This document shows, in pieces, positions 1 through 11,749 of a stretch of 64,000 nt of DNA. Source of the stretch: Mactra quadrangularis (lineage: Eukaryota; Mollusca; Bivalvia; Venerida; Mactridae); the NCBI GenBank assembly GCA_025267735.1, contig CM046303.1:33332380-33396379 (forward strand), given 5' to 3'. A program made the translations under genes and the position numbers. Position 1 is the stretch's first letter; each line of letters begins with the position of its first letter. The notes under the pieces are model-generated. The model was not told where the DNA came from and searched no databases. It saw nothing but the letters and a program-made list of their open reading frames with translations.

Positions 1-721
1 TACTTAATCTTTATGTTTGTGTTCCTTGCATGTACTTGCTTCTAATGAAATATGTTTTACCTATTTTTATTTGAATTCTTACTGTCGGCATCTTGAACTA
101 CATAATACATTTGTAACCAAATTAGTGGTCTTTTTATATTCTGTTTCGTTCCGTTTAGCTAAATCATATTTAAAAACAATCATTAAATGGAAGGAACACT
201 AACTAACAGATTAGCCTTATTACATAATAATGATTAGTTGCAGATTCAAACTTGACAGTTATACAAACATTAACGATTATCCGATATTCCTAAAAAAATC
301 ATTGATATAAATTATATTCTGTCTCGTTTCGTTCCGTTTCGCAAAGTACCAATGCCTGTATGGGTATGGTACTTTGCGAAACGGAACGAAACAAGAGAGA
401 AATGGCTAATTTGGTTATATACATGTATTTATTATGTGATTCAAGATAATGACAACAACGCAAAATAGTAGTTTGATAAAAAAAAGTATTTTATAACACG
501 CGTGTACATGCAAGAAAATATGCAAAAGCCTTCCCTTTACAAAAATACAATTTTCCTATAATCTTATAACATACATGTAAAAAGGCGACTTGTAGATACA
601 ATTACTACATATATACAGCCATAAATGATTATTTGATATACCTGGCAAAATTGCATGTCGAGGTTATTTATGAAGGTACATGTACCTATGCGTTTGATAC
701 ATAGAAAGTCAGTAGCGCAAG

Positions 722-790
722 TGTTAGCAGGTTAGACGACTACAAGACCAGCGATCCTGGTTCGATTCTCACCGCAGCTGATATCAAGAC
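722..790 (+). repeat. tRNA-like SINE head, degraded
   Basis: A tRNA-like stretch with a recognisable B-box-like motif (GGTTCGATTC near 761) preceded by an A-box-like TAGCGCAAGTGTTAGCAGG. There is no clean cloverleaf, so this is read as a degraded tRNA-derived SINE head and not a working tRNA gene. Confidence 0.4.
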
Positions 791-1834
791 TAGTGTTCAG
801 ACTAAATCGAATTAACGTAAACTATAGATATTTGCTATACATATAACATATATAATAATCTATGTATTGTTCGAAACGAAAATAATTTCGTTTGTGGCGG
901 TAACTGTAAGTATACATAAACCATGTATAGTGTATATACCGTTTTGCCAGACTTTAAAATCTGTATGATTTATTTCGGAGTCCGACAATTACCGACAAAC
1001 CGTCATTGAATATTCAAATGTCCCAGGTCAATATTGCCAAACAATACCATAAGTTTCTTGTAAATAAATAGTATTCTGTTGTTTCGTTTCGTTTCGTTTC
1101 GCAAAGTACCAATACCTGTGTGGGTATTGGTACTTTGCGAAACGGAACGGAACGAGAGACAAGATGCTATTCTGGTTATACATGTATATGTATTACGTCA
1201 TCAAAGATGCCGACAATAAGAATGAAAAGATAAATAGACGGAGAATCATATTTTCGGATGGCAATTTACACAATACAACCAAGAATGATGTATGAATAAG
1301 ATAAGATAAGCTTTATTTAAAGTCGGCAATAAAAACAATGATTTACCAATCCAGGCTCGACCTTTATTCTATAGGCAAGCATAAACGATCATTATATATG
1401 AATGCCCGAAATATTTCATGTAAAATACATTATTTTTTCTCGTTACGTTCCGTTTCACAAGATACCAATACCTGTGTGGGTATTGGTACTTCGCGAAACA
1501 AGAGAGAATGGGCTAGATTGGTATAAGACATCAACAGCACAAACATAGTAGTTTGAAGAATAATCACGCGTGCACATACAATGAAATATGCAAAAGCGAC
1601 TAGCGACGTTAAAAAAGAAACTCTACATTTACTTTTAGTAAAGTGTTGTATGGTATCAGTAATTAGTTATGGCGTTGATGAGCGGTCGCAAATTACTTGA
1701 ACAATATTGACATACAAATTCTTATTGTACATGGAAGCATAAACGATTATTAGATAAAAAAAACATTTCATGTATATAAATAATTTTTTCTCGTTTCGTT
1801 CCGTTTCGCAAAATACCAATACCCGTGAAGGTAT

Positions 1835-1979
1835 TGTTCGTTTTTTTCTCAACTGTCACAACATGAATAATTTTACGGTGACTAAACGCTCTTTGTCTTA
1901 CACACGTGATATTGAGATAGTGTGTAATCATTCACCGTGAAATTAATCAAACTTTGACAGTTGAGAAAAAAATGGACAA
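1835..1979. mobile_element. Fold-back MITE (family F1) nested in palindromic repeat
   Basis: About 145 bp with inverted ends of the form TTTTTTCTCAACTGTCA and TGACAGTTGAGAAAAAA, plus subterminal inverted stretches (AATTTTACGGTGA / TTCACCGTGAAATTAATC). It splits one of the palindromic cores of the surrounding array: GCAAAATACCAATACC lies on its left and TGGTACTTTGCGAAACG on its right, so it inserted after that repeat formed. Related copies lie at 40049-40178 and 53361-53619. Confidence 0.75.
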
Positions 1980-2997
1980 TAATGGTACTTTGCGAAACGA
2001 AACGGAACTAGACAAAACTAAGTTCATACTTAATTGTTTGTGTATAATGAGTTTCATCGGATAGACTAAGATTATACAGAGTTCATATAATTTACTATTA
2101 TGATTACTGTATATTGATTTTAAGAAATTACATTTCATTTCTTATTTCCCCCATGTGGTGCCTCTCTTTTCGTTCCGTTCCGTTTCGTTCCGTTTCGCAA
2201 AGTACCAATAGCCCTTTTGGAGTTTAAGTCATACTGGTAATTAATTCATCATATTGATGTGATACAATTAATCATGCACATTATAATATGTCGAAGTCTT
2301 TCTTCCTTGAACTTTATCATTTTGATCTTGATATAGCTTTGGTTATCTTGCAAGTTGTTGTTAAAAAGATTACTTTTTGTTAGCATGCATAAATGCTTTT
2401 AATATGGCACATACATCATAAACGACTGTATTTTGTCCCAATTGCATTTACTATCCAATTTCATTATGCTGCATAGCTAATACATTTAGTGAATTCATTA
2501 AATATTAACCTACAATTAAATACTTCGTATATTTCTGTATTAATCAGATCTGCTTACATAATGATGGAAAATCTACACTGTCATTCATTCAGCCATTCAT
2601 TGACACCTGACCATCGCTCTATACTACCTTCTCACAGTGAACTCCAGCTGTGAATATCGTCTGCTAAGTAGTATATATTATATACAAGTGAATGGCAGAT
2701 AACATTGCGCAATAATACAAAATAACTATTCTCCGTACACAGTATGAATAATGTTTGATTAATGTAAAGAAACATTAAATATTACATTTTCAAGTATTTC
2801 TTTGAATTATTTTTTTCCAATTCATCTACGTTTGATAGTATTCATATTTATCTTCTGCACTAGTTTCTTGGGCGTATTTACTCATTGTTAGGTGTTGTTC
2901 GTTCTTTTTCAAATTCCAAAGAGCGCTGACATAAAAAGGAATTTTTTGAAAAAAAATTCCTTCCAAAAAGAAGGGAAAAGATAAACTGTATGAATTG

Positions 2998-3700
2998 AAA
3001 CATCCGCCGCGATCTTTCCATGAGGCATGGAAAAAGGGACGCGATTGGTTGATGTACGATGCTGATGAATATCGTATGTATTGTAAAAATTGTAGAAATA
3101 TTGCTTCACTGATGATCCCAGAGCTAACCCCTTAGTGACTGGATGTACTAACTTCCGATTGTCATCAATAATTGATTACGAAAAATCAAAGCCACATAAA
3201 CATGCATCCATCATCAGCCTAACATCTTCACAGTCTGCTGATGAAATCCGTAAATCACAGGGAGGTAATGCATTACGAATGTTAAAGGAATCTGTACGAC
3301 ATCGTTTGACAAACCTATTTATTAACGCGCATGCTGTTGCCAAACACAACAGACCTTTAACTGATTGTTTGGTTATGCCAGGTTGACAAAGTTAAAAATA
3401 TTGACATTGGATCAACATACACAAATACCGAGGCAGCACTTGGTTTTATCCATTTCATAGCTGCAGGGGAACAGGCCAAAACGGTGAAATTATGTGACAG
3501 TTAATCATTTTTTTCCTTCATGATGGATGGAACCACAGATATTTCTGGATCAGAACAGGAAACGATTTGTGTTAGAACCTCCGTCAGAGGTCATATTTCA
3601 GAAAGATTCATCTCAATCAGCTCGCCCTTGTCAACAAAGTCAGAGGACTTGTATGACCACGTTATAAGTGTTCTTTCAGAAGCTGGCATTAACAAAGGTA
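2998..3700 (+). pseudogene. hAT-like transposase fragment (ZNF862/KIAA1586-like N-terminal half)
   Basis: Three adjoining reading frames read like the N-terminal half of a hAT-family transposase of the ZNF862/KIAA1586 type. The first (from 3010) has RSFHEAWKKGRDWLMYD and a CKNC pair, like the TTF-type zinc finger. After a stop/frameshift near 3133 comes VTGCTNFRLSS...EKSKPHKHA (3135-3386). A further break leads to MMDGTTDISGSEQET (3520-3700), which resembles the first catalytic-Asp block of this group. A potential splice donor (AAAG|GTACTA) follows at 3698. The C-terminal half, including the dimerisation region, is not visible. The family call rests on motif resemblance; the breaks show directly that it is not a working gene. 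Confidence 0.65.
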
Positions 3701-3816
3701 CTATTCTGATTTACTTAAGTAAACAAATAAACATTTTATTTATTACTAAAACATAAAAAATGATGAATAAACATCGGCTTTTTTGGCTCTTGTTCAGTTT
3801 TTTGTATGATTTTATA

Positions 3817-4042
3817 TAGTTCTATCACATTAACCTGTCACAACTTGAATAATTACACATTCACTGAATATGTTATTATTTAACCTCTTTTAAAACATTG
3901 GGCCACCAATCAATATAAATCATTGATAATCTAACAATATATGCGGCGATTTTTAATATACAAGTTTGAAAGGGGTTAAAAATAACAGATTCATTGACCG
4001 TGTAATTATTTAAGTTGTGACAGGTTAATGTAATAGAACTAT
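3817..4042. mobile_element. MITE with long imperfect terminal inverted repeats
   Basis: About 226 bp with inverted ends of roughly 50 bp: ATAGTTCTATCACATTAACC at the left and GGTTAATGTAATAGAACTAT at the right, with CTGTCACAACTTGAATAATT paired to AATTATTTAAGTTGTGACAG internally. It is AT-rich and non-coding. Target duplication is unclear; flanking TA dinucleotides would fit a mariner-type element. Confidence 0.65.
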
Positions 4043-4578
4043 AATAAGTAGTAAGTTTAATATCAATTGAAGATGATACAAAAACTTGTGCTAATAAATT
4101 GCCATGATTATAATAAAAACACCAATAGTTATTTTTTAAAGTTGAACTACCTCGGGCTCAGAAGACTCTAAGATGAATATAAAAACCAGGGTTTTCTGTC
4201 AATAATATACATTAATTAATCAAAGCGCTGAAGGCACTGAATTTGTTCAGGTTTGAAAATCACGCATGGCGTATACATAACCCCGCACTGGAAAAATATT
4301 GATTTCAAGTGCATGTTAATGATTGCATTTGTCATAGCTGACGATCTGATTGAGTTGCTCTTTATACTGAGGGACTACTTTTGGATTTGGCAAGGGCCGG
4401 CATAGGGATAAATATTGTTGCCGGAACTGAAGTTCTGAACAAATAAAAACTCAACAAGAAAAACAGATATTTCATAGTTACAAATGTTAGATTTACATGG
4501 TTGATTCTCATTTACAGCATTTATATTTTAGGTGGCCTATTTACAAAAGTTAGGTGTTAGACTGTACATTATGAATTG

Positions 4579-4876
4579 CTTGTTTGTTTGTTTAAAGCCG
4601 TAGCAACACAATGTGAAGGTCACATAAGAGAGGTCAGTCCACCACCACCAACTCGTGTTCCTGGAAAGGCTTAATCTCGAGATTTAGCTGTTCACCAAGT
4701 ACTAAGCACATACTTTCGCAAGTAACTGAAAAGTGCCGTACATAATTAAGAATCATTGGTTGGAGGGAGAATTGCCGTAGTAATAATTTCATGAACATTA
4801 TTCCTGCCCGGGAATCTAACCCACGACCCCTTGATCAGTATACTTGCGTGCTACTAACTGAGCTAGACGGGCAGCC
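4579..4876 (-). mobile_element. tRNA-headed SINE (family S1), with target duplication
   Basis: A 298-bp SINE in minus orientation. On the minus strand the tRNA-like head comes first (A-box-like TAGCTCAGTTAGTAGC, B-box-like GGGTTAGATTCCC), then a body that includes GAGATTAAGCCTTTCCAGG, then a 3' end with ACGGCTTTAAACAAACAAAC. It is flanked by ATTATGAATTG (4568-4578) and ATTATAAATTG (4877-4887), an 11-bp target duplication with one difference. The copy at 41007-41309 is closely related. Confidence 0.85.
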
Positions 4877-4887
4877 ATTATAAATTG

Positions 4888-5040
4888 TTCCATCTGTCAT
4901 AATTGTTGACATGTCACACTACTATAGAGGTCCAGTACTCTTACATGTTTGAAACCATTGGACGGGTTAAACTGAAACTTCACACATGTCCAGATGGTAT
5001 GCAATGAAGGTGAAGTACTTAGTTTCAGAACACTAGAGTG
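4888..5040. other. Non-coding flank of LINE insertion
   Basis: No gene is seen. The right end (ACACTAGAGTG at 5030-5040) is the left copy of the target duplication for the LINE at 5041-6845. Confidence 0.5.
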
Positions 5041-6845
5041 TTTGTTTGTTTGTTTGTTTGGGTTTTACGGCGCACCAACACAAAAAGGTCATATCGCGCC
5101 GACAGCTATTAATGATACTAATAATTCAAACTATATTAATGATGTAAAACTCTATATCTTATTATAAACATTTATTTCTTTCAAAAAGTTAAGTATAGCA
5201 TATGATGGTACAGACTCAAAAAGTTCTTTAAGAGAGTTTACTTTAAAATGTTTGTCACGAATGTATTTAAGATCCTGACAGTCAAGGAGAACGTGTTTTA
5301 CATTGAAATGTTCGTCACATGGTATGCATTTAGGTGCTTCTTCTCTTTTGAGAAGGTATGAATGTGTTAATCTAGTATGACCAATTCTACATCGCGAAAT
5401 TACTATTTGATCTCTGCGATTAGGATATATAATTGACGAAGATGAATTAAGGGTTGGCTTTATGTCACGTAATTTATTAAAAAGTGCATTGTTCCACAAC
5501 GTTTGCCATTTTGATTTAATTAACGTGTTTATTGAACATTTAAGTCACTGCTTGGCAATTTGATATTCACTGGTTGAAGGTTTAAGGATTCTTTGGCCAA
5601 AATATCAACTTTTGCATTTCCTTGTATACCAATATGGCTTGGTATCCAGCAGAGGTGTACTGTTTTAGATTTTAAAATTTCATGCAATTTTAATTCGATA
5701 CTTTTAATAAGAATATTGTCTGAATTACGATTTTTTATGGCCAGTAATACAGAGAATCTGAAAAAAATGATAAAATTACTATTAATACTATTTGATATGT
5801 ATGATAAAGCAAGATCTATTGCTTTGACTTCAGCTGTAAATATGGATGCCTGGTCAGGCAATCGCATTCTTGCAACAAAAAAATTTCCATATGCAGCGCA
5901 ACCAACTTTGTTACCATCTTTAGAGCCGTCAGTAAATAAATGTGTACAATCTTTATATTTTTCTAAGATGTTAACGAATTCCGATTTGAAGGCCTCTGGG
6001 CTGGTAATAGATTTACGTAAGTTAGACAAATCAATGCTAATGTTTGGTATGTTGTAGGTCCAAGGAGGGACATTTTCATCGAAGTTCTGTAGAACGATAG
6101 AGGTGTTAATATTAAGCAGTTCTAAGTCGTTTTTAACGCGCAGGCCAAATGGTTTAATTTCGTTTGGTTTGTTGTCAAATTTATCAATGTAATTTGGTTG
6201 AAAAACAACTTTTCGCGCCGGGTTACTATTGTTAGAAGATATTCGAGTTGCATATTGTAATGAAAGCTTTTGTCGACGTAATTATAATGATGGTTCGTTA
6301 GCTTCAACATAAAGACTTTCAACAGGTGAAGTTTTGAATGCACCAAGGGCGATACGTAAGCCCTGGTTATGTATTGTATCAAGCATTTGCAAGTACGATT
6401 TACGTGCTGATCCATACACAATTGACCCATAATCTAGTTTTGAACGAACAAGACTTCTGTATAATTTAAGTAATGTTTGAGAATAAGATCCCCAATCAGT
6501 ATGTGAAAGTACTTTAAGTAGATTTAAAGCTTTGATACATTTTGTTTTTAGAGACTTTAAATGTGGTATAAAAAAGAGTTTTTTATCGAATGTAACGCCT
6601 AAAAATTTAGCTTCATTTACAACAGGGATTTTTGAGCCAGAAATGTAAAGTTCAGGATCATTATGATGCTTTCTTAATCGACAAAAATGTACACATTGTG
6701 TTTTTGACTTGGAAAATTTAAAACCATTTTCTGTTGCCCACTTTTGGATTTTATCCAAGTTTTGTTGTAGTTGGCGTTCGATACTTCGAATATTTTTAGA
6801 ACGATAACAGATTAAAAAGTCATCTACATATAATGAACAATCTGT
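5041..6845 (-). mobile_element. 5'-truncated I/Nimb-like LINE with exact 11-bp target duplication
   Basis: An 1805-bp insertion flanked by identical ACACTAGAGTG copies (5030-5040 and 6846-6856). On the minus strand it begins inside the reverse transcriptase just before the LYVDD catalytic box (about 6810-6835), continues through RNase H and a C-terminal CCHC knuckle, and ends with a short 3' UTR (5151-5041) finishing in GCGCCGTAAAACCCAAAC and a (CAAA)n tail. The 5' truncation, variable-length target duplication and simple-repeat tail are hallmarks of target-primed reverse transcription. Confidence 0.9.
5152..6845 (-). pseudogene. LINE ORF2 remnant: RT C-terminal part, RNase H and zinc knuckle
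   Basis: In order on the minus strand: RT palm end with LYVDDFLICYRS (about 6840-6800) and thumb (to 6282, where a stop falls just after NEPSL); a linker; RNase H with FTDGSK, AEVKAIDLAL and WIPSHIG (6029-5529); and a C-terminal stretch with RCRIGHTRLTHSYLL and a CIPC...H...C knuckle (5499-5152). RNase H plus this tail pattern is typical of I/Nimb-type LINEs. Lesions: the stop at 6282, a change at the RNase H motif that reads FSDS in the copy at 12.8 kb (here FFRFS), and a frameshift at 5529. The piece is inactive. The copies at 28549-29465 and 12057-13187 belong to the same family. Confidence 0.85.
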
Positions 6846-6856
6846 ACACTAGAGTG

Positions 6857-7094
6857 TATTTTCACATAATTATGACCCTTTTACTTAAAGGCATCATTTT
6901 TGGTTTAATTTATAAGTCAGTGATTGTCATATCACCAACTGAGGCATTTACATCAATAAACAAGTAGGCCTACAATATAATTATGATAGGAAAAAGTCCT
7001 GGCAAGATAATAAGTGATATCTGTTACATCAGATATTTTTGTATAGAAAATGCGCATGTGCTTGACTTTTGAAGTGTTGGTTTAAATACTAGTT
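6857..7094. other. Non-coding stretch 3' of Helentron helicase
   Basis: No gene is seen. It should contain the 3' flank or terminus of the Helentron, but I could not identify a convincing terminal hairpin or end. Confidence 0.4.
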
Positions 7095-7726
7095 TTATTC
7101 TTCTACTGATTGGCAAGTGTTAGAGTTTGAAAATTCTAGATAAGAAATATTGCACAGGTTGATAAATTGTCTATGAGTGTTTGAGGACAAAGAAGCAATT
7201 CTTGAAATTTCTGATGCTCTTGCTTGACCTCTTTTTGTCTTCACAACATGACAAAGTCTGTCTTCGTTGATTAAAACAGACAAATGCCAAGCAAAATCTG
7301 GTCCTGTTGTACTATTTATATCAGATTTGGCTCTTGAAAGTGCAACACACAGAGCACCTGGGTTTCTAGATTCAAAAGCACATGAACCTGGATTTATCAC
7401 AATATGCCCGTGACATTCATTGTTCCCAACAGTCATCCCTTAGCATTTGTGAAAGGTTAAAGCCCAGCCAAGACGAAGCGGAATTTGTTTCCGTTTGCAC
7501 GCGTAGCCGAAAACAGTCATTTTTTCTTTCTATTGGAACAAGTGGAACAACTGTTGGGTGTGATTAGATGAATGGGGGTCCTGAATAATTGGGAAAATCC
7601 ACCCATTACAACACTTGGCAAACAGTCAGGTGGTTTTTTTATTTGGAGGATAAACAATATCCTAAATAGTATCAATTGCTCCATTGTAAAAATCCAAATT
7701 TTACACTAAGATTAACTGTGAGCATG

Positions 7727-8434
7727 TTTGTTTGTTTGTTTGGGTTTTACGGCGCACCAACACAAACCCCAGGGGCGTAGCTAGACGAAAATTGAATGTA
7801 CTTACCATTTATCTAGGGGGGTTTCGGGGGCATGCCCCCCCCCGGAAAATTTTTGAATTCTACATCGCTTGAGATGCGTTTTAGAGCATTTCTGACAACT
7901 ATCAGACAGTTTTATGAGGTACATATTTACGAGAAAAAATTTTCAATTACCAATGAAAAGCTATAAAAATATATATTTTTCTTTTGTTATATGCCTCCCT
8001 CTGATATCGGGTATAAAGTCCTCCTTCCGGGGAAACCACCGACACGCATGCTATACGTCATAGCCTAATGATGTCGTTCCGGGAAAACAGTCGACAGTGA
8101 TATACGTCATAGATGACTGACGTATCAAAAGAACGTAATAGATTATCTCGCGACATAAACTTACCTTCGCAAACTGTGGTTAAAAATTAACGTAGATCTA
8201 CACAAGTATTACTGTAACTTTTTGTGTGTGTCTGTGTTGCACTTCCTAAAGAAGCGAAGGTCTGAAAAAACAACCCTTACCCGGGTGAGGCAGTACTTTT
8301 ATTGCATTTTTCTCATTTTAAGCCTTTTCTATTTTTGAGGTTTAATTTCGATTTGTACGCCTGGTCGTACAGGGAGTATGCCTGGATACGCCACTGAACC
8401 CAAACAAACATGCTCTCAGTTAATCTTAGTGTAA
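7727..8434 (-). mobile_element. LINE/SINE 3'-tail insertion carrying a hAT-like MITE
   Basis: The insertion lies in the helicase between two copies of AACTGTGAGCATG (7714-7726 and 8435-8447), a 13-bp target duplication. The left end is the (TTTG)n tail and GGGTTTTACGGCGCACCAAC end of the I/Nimb-like LINE in minus orientation (7727-7769). The middle is the MITE at 7770-8396. The right end (8397-8434) is not LINE sequence: it is an inverted copy of the tail plus about 28 nt of the left flank. Confidence 0.75.
7770..8396. mobile_element. Non-autonomous hAT-like element
   Basis: A 627-bp element with ends CAGGGGCGTAGCTAG and CTGGATACGCCACTG, imperfect inverted repeats of a form common for hAT-type elements (CAGTGGCGTA...). 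Internally GGGGGTTTCGGGGGCATG and a C-rich run are typical of such non-autonomous elements in invertebrates. A clean 8-bp target duplication was not found (ACAAACCC at the left, AACCCAAA at the right), so the superfamily is tentative. Confidence 0.6.
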
Positions 8435-9375
8435 AACTGTGAGCATGACTTTGGCCGTTTTACACAAAAAATATGTTGTAAGAGGCCATTACATTTGTAA
8501 CTTCTTGCTGATTTAGAGTGAGGACCTTTACAAATAGCATTGATATTTGCCACAGGAGATTGTTTGTTCACAAGTAGAAGTCATTTTTGTAATGTTTCCA
8601 AACTTGTTCATGGGTTGGGAAAACATTCAGAGCATTTTCAGAAAGATCATTAAGAAATAGTTCACCATATGTCACTTTAAGGCTTTGCCATTTAAATTTT
8701 TGCAGCCATGCACACTGTCTAGGAGTAACCTTATAATTTTCTTAATGATAATAATAAATTTCTTACTTCATTTTCATCGTTATTTGGGTGCACAATGGTG
8801 TTCAGTGTAACGGCATATGTAAATTCTTTCCATACCATTAAGCCATGTAATGCTGCAGGTGAAGAATTATTGCAGTGATATATTGGAGGATCTAAAACAG
8901 GAGGTAGTTGTACATCATCTTTAAAGAAAACAACAACAGGAAGACCACCCTAAGATTTAATGCATTTTTGTCCTTGACTCCATTACGACAGTGATATTCC
9001 ATCCAGCGTAAAGTTAATGCACCAATTAAAGAACGTTCATCAACAATAAGAACTTTTAAACCTTCACAATTTCCTGCTCCAACAGGGGAGTGTCATGTCA
9101 GTACCTTTATAACTAGTAGGTATTTTTAAAAAGCTGTGCAGTGTTACACCTGAAATAATATTTGCACTGTTCCCAGTCGGGCATATTACTTGAATGCTAT
9201 TATTTGTTTGAAAATAAGATCTTATTGACTTGACAAGACATTTGATCAAGTATCATTTGCCAGAACCAGCAGTTCCAGTCACTATCATTCTTAACGGTTT
9301 CAAAATCATTATTGGAAAGACTTCGGCCCGAAGTCCAGTTAAGTTTCCGAAGTAAGTTTTTACTTTCGTTGAACC

Positions 9376-9787
9376 GTGAGTCAAACTATACTTAAATGGA
9401 ATTGTCGTGGTCTTATATCAAATTACAACGATCTACTTCTTTTATTATCGAAATACTCCCCGATAGTCGTCTGTCTTCAAGCAACATTCCTATCTACAAA
9501 TGATCAAATATCAAAAAAGGACTATACGCTTTATAATAAAATTTGCACAGACACAATAAGAGCATCTGGTGGCTCAACAATTGCGGTTGCAAACTGTATC
9601 CCTCAATGACAAATTCAGATACGAACTAATCTGCAAGCCGTAGCCGTTGAAGTAACTTCACACAGACCAGAACCATTCTTTCTACTCGGCGATTTAATGC
9701 GCATAATCCAATATGGGGAAGTACATCTACGAATAATAAAAGGCAGCATTACAGAAAAGTTCATTGATACTGTTCAACTATGCCTTT
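9376..9787 (+). pseudogene. LINE apurinic-type endonuclease fragment
   Basis: The plus-strand reading frame opens with TILKWNCRGLISNYNDLL and SPIVVCLQATFL, the N-terminal endonuclease (exonuclease-endonuclease-phosphatase fold) signature of I/Jockey-type LINEs; the usual catalytic Glu of the CLQE motif is Ala here. After a stop at 9607 the frame resumes with PEPFFLLGD, a frameshift, FNAHNPIWGSTST, another shift and GSITEKFIDTVQLCLLNN. It joins directly to the RT fragment at 9788 without the intervening domain, so this is a chimeric junction and not an intact ORF. Confidence 0.7.
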
Positions 9788-10380
9788 TAAATAACAAATA
9801 TCTCATTGAAACATGGTGTATTCTCTTCAAAGTGGAAAGAGGTAATTATTAAGACTATTCACAAGAAGGGGGTGTCATTTCATCTGATAAAATCAGCACA
9901 CGGTTTTGCAGATGACCACCCTGCCAATAAAAGATTCTATCCTTACTATCAGAATGAAGTAGCAAATATAATTTCTGATCTTGAAGAGTGTGTCAATTTA
10001 TGGAAGAATGAAAATAAGTTAAAAATGAACAACTTAAAGACTGAGTTTATCATGTTTGGAAGCTACGTACTGTTGAAAAATGATCCACCAAGTCAATCAA
10101 CATTGCTGGCAAAACTATGAAACCTGTGAAGAATATTCACTATCTAGAGGCCTTTCTAAAAGAAAAGTTAAGCTTGAAAGATCACATCAAAACATGTTTC
10201 AACTCTAGTTGTTGTGCAATGTCCCTTTCCAACTTAAAGTTTATAGCTTGTATGAGCACCTCTAGCAGTGATTATTTCCCTATATTGGTGTTTGAATTTG
10301 CTTTTCAGGAAGTATCTCTCAAAAATTTGTTCATTGAACATGTTTCAGAGGTTTGCAGTGTGCATTATATAGAGCTGTAA
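9788..10380 (+). pseudogene. LINE RT fragment with internal deletion (copy A)
   Basis: Reads SLKHGVFSSKWKEVIIKTIH, then jumps from the fingers region directly to SAHGFADDHPANKRF, the position of the (F/Y)ADD catalytic box, losing about 100 residues of RT. It continues in shifted frame as KPVKNIHYLEAFLKEKLSLK and KDHIKTCFNSS. The style is CR1/L2/Daphne-like and differs from the RNase H-bearing LINE of this window. The same deletion is present in the inverted partner at 35285-35930, so it predates the duplication. Confidence 0.7.
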
Positions 10381-10560
10381 TGCAATCTTAAACTTGATGA
10401 AAATTCCTTTGAAACCATAACCGTTTGTGTGAATGCATTAATTGGTACATGCTCAATTTACTAACCATTGCATTTACTTCACCATAACATAACCTCCCCT
10501 TTAATATTTTGTTTTTTTACGTAGTTGTAGATATAATGTGAACACCAACTTTTTGATATT

Positions 10561-10794
10561 TTACACAATACTAAGCATGTGTTCATGGAATGAAGGTACA
10601 AGAAGTAAAGCAAACCTAATGGAGCTGTCTTTATCCATGTTGTCTACAATCAGACCAACCAAAGTTGACAATGTGGCTGTTGACGTATGATTTCTAAGGT
10701 ATTTGCTCTTTAAAAGCTTGTGGATGCTTTCCACTCCATTTGTGGTCTTCATACCCACTAATAAATCATCTTTCCTGAAGCACCTGACCCATCT
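10561..10794 (-). pseudogene. Duplicate last exon of the CaRF/MULE-like gene
   Basis: The minus-strand frame is open from the acceptor (AG before AGATGGGTC at 10794) to a stop at 10561-10563: RWVRCFRKDDLLVGMKTTNG, then VESIHKLLKSKYLRN and STLVGLIVDNM. The TTNGVES...K..K motif resembles the C-terminal part of MULE-type transposase proteins (TNNGIES...). Unlike the partner exon at 34833-35065, this copy keeps the frame through the LSTLVGL stretch. It sits in a Helentron, without its upstream exons. Confidence 0.65.
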
Positions 10795-11749
10795 CTATTT
10801 CTTAAATTAAAACAAAGAACATTGTGGAATGACAATGTTGGTAAATAAATGACACCATTTTTATTTAAAATAAGAACGTAACACGAAGCAATTGATTCAA
10901 AATTAGTAGGGGTGTAACAATACGGTAAAAACCGTATTGAAAAATATTGCAAAACGCGAAACCCATATAGCAATACAGTGTCATCCAAAATTACCTTTAC
11001 ACTTTCATAAATATATGATTTGTACTTAATTTTTTGCCAATACTTGATAGATTAAAACATATATTCAGATACATATACATGTATAACAATTACAGTTGAA
11101 TAAAGTATCATTACTCTACTTTCAAATGTTACGATCTCTATAATAACTTTACCAATGCATAGATACATCTAAACTAATATTTAATTAGGTTAATGGTTAA
11201 AAAAATATTTCAAGTTTCCGAACACATTTAAACATTTATTCAAACACTTAAATTTCAGACTCTGATAAAAACAGTCAGTATGTAACATGACTAGAAAAAC
11301 CGGTTCAGAGAAAAACGAACTTAGTACTTTAACTCACAAGGTTGAGTTGGGGTTATTTTATAATTCTGATCATCACATGGAATATTTTTTAATAAGAAAT
11401 CTCATACCACAGAGACATTAGACACATTCAATCCTTCACACATTTTGTTACAACACTATACTTCCTTCCAAGACCCAAGTTGAGCTCAACTCTTCCTGAT
11501 GATGATGGTATAGAATATATAAACTAATAAGAACAGGATAAGCAGACGGTCACTTACCTGCACATTTTCAAGCCAAATCCTTTGAATATAATTTCTCAAT
11601 TTTTGATTTTAAACATACACAGGCAATTCTTTCAGTTAGTTAATATGTTTCTCCAATTCTTCTCGATTATGCGAGCTAGCAATTTGTCTTAAACTAAAAG
11701 AGAATCATCATGATCTTCATAAACCATATAAGAGAAGCATGAATCAAAC

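Larger units (their letters stand above)
262..2215. repeat. Diverged repeat array with palindromic cores
   Basis: Five related palindromic cores lie at about 326-392, 1081-1154, 1441-1500, 1793-2010 (split by a MITE) and 2169-2210 (half copy). Each arm is built on CGTTCCGTTTCGCAAAGTAC and folds back on its complement around a loop like CCTGTGTGGG. Sequence around the cores is also shared, for example a CATAAACGATTATTAGAT-like stretch before them and a TAGTAGTTTGA...CACGCGTG stretch after them, so the repeating unit is several hundred bases long. No coding potential was seen. Confidence 0.75.
7095..9300 (-). pseudogene. Helentron Pif1-like helicase domain, broken
   Basis: Walker A reads GTAGSGK at 9279-9256 but is followed at once by an in-frame TGA (9253-9255) where a Ser/Thr is expected. 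Then come CPTGNSANIISGVTLHSFLK (about 9185-9125), the Walker B-type LIVDERSLIGALTLRWMEYH with GLPVVVFFKDDVQLPPVLD (about 9060-8900), a region resembling WLQKFKWQSLKVTYGELFL (about 8710-8650), and the C-terminal signature ESRNPGALCVALSRAKS with FAWHLSVLINEDRLCH (7370-7250). In the C-terminal part IPLRLGWALTFHKC is followed by a stop (near 7440) where the family has a glutamine before GM. A 708-bp insertion (7727-8434) interrupts the gene. The enzyme would have unwound DNA for rolling-circle transposition; this copy cannot. Confidence 0.8.

Noticed and set aside
5593..6057. Plus-strand frame of 154 codons
   Set aside because: Antisense shadow of the LINE RNase H region on the minus strand.
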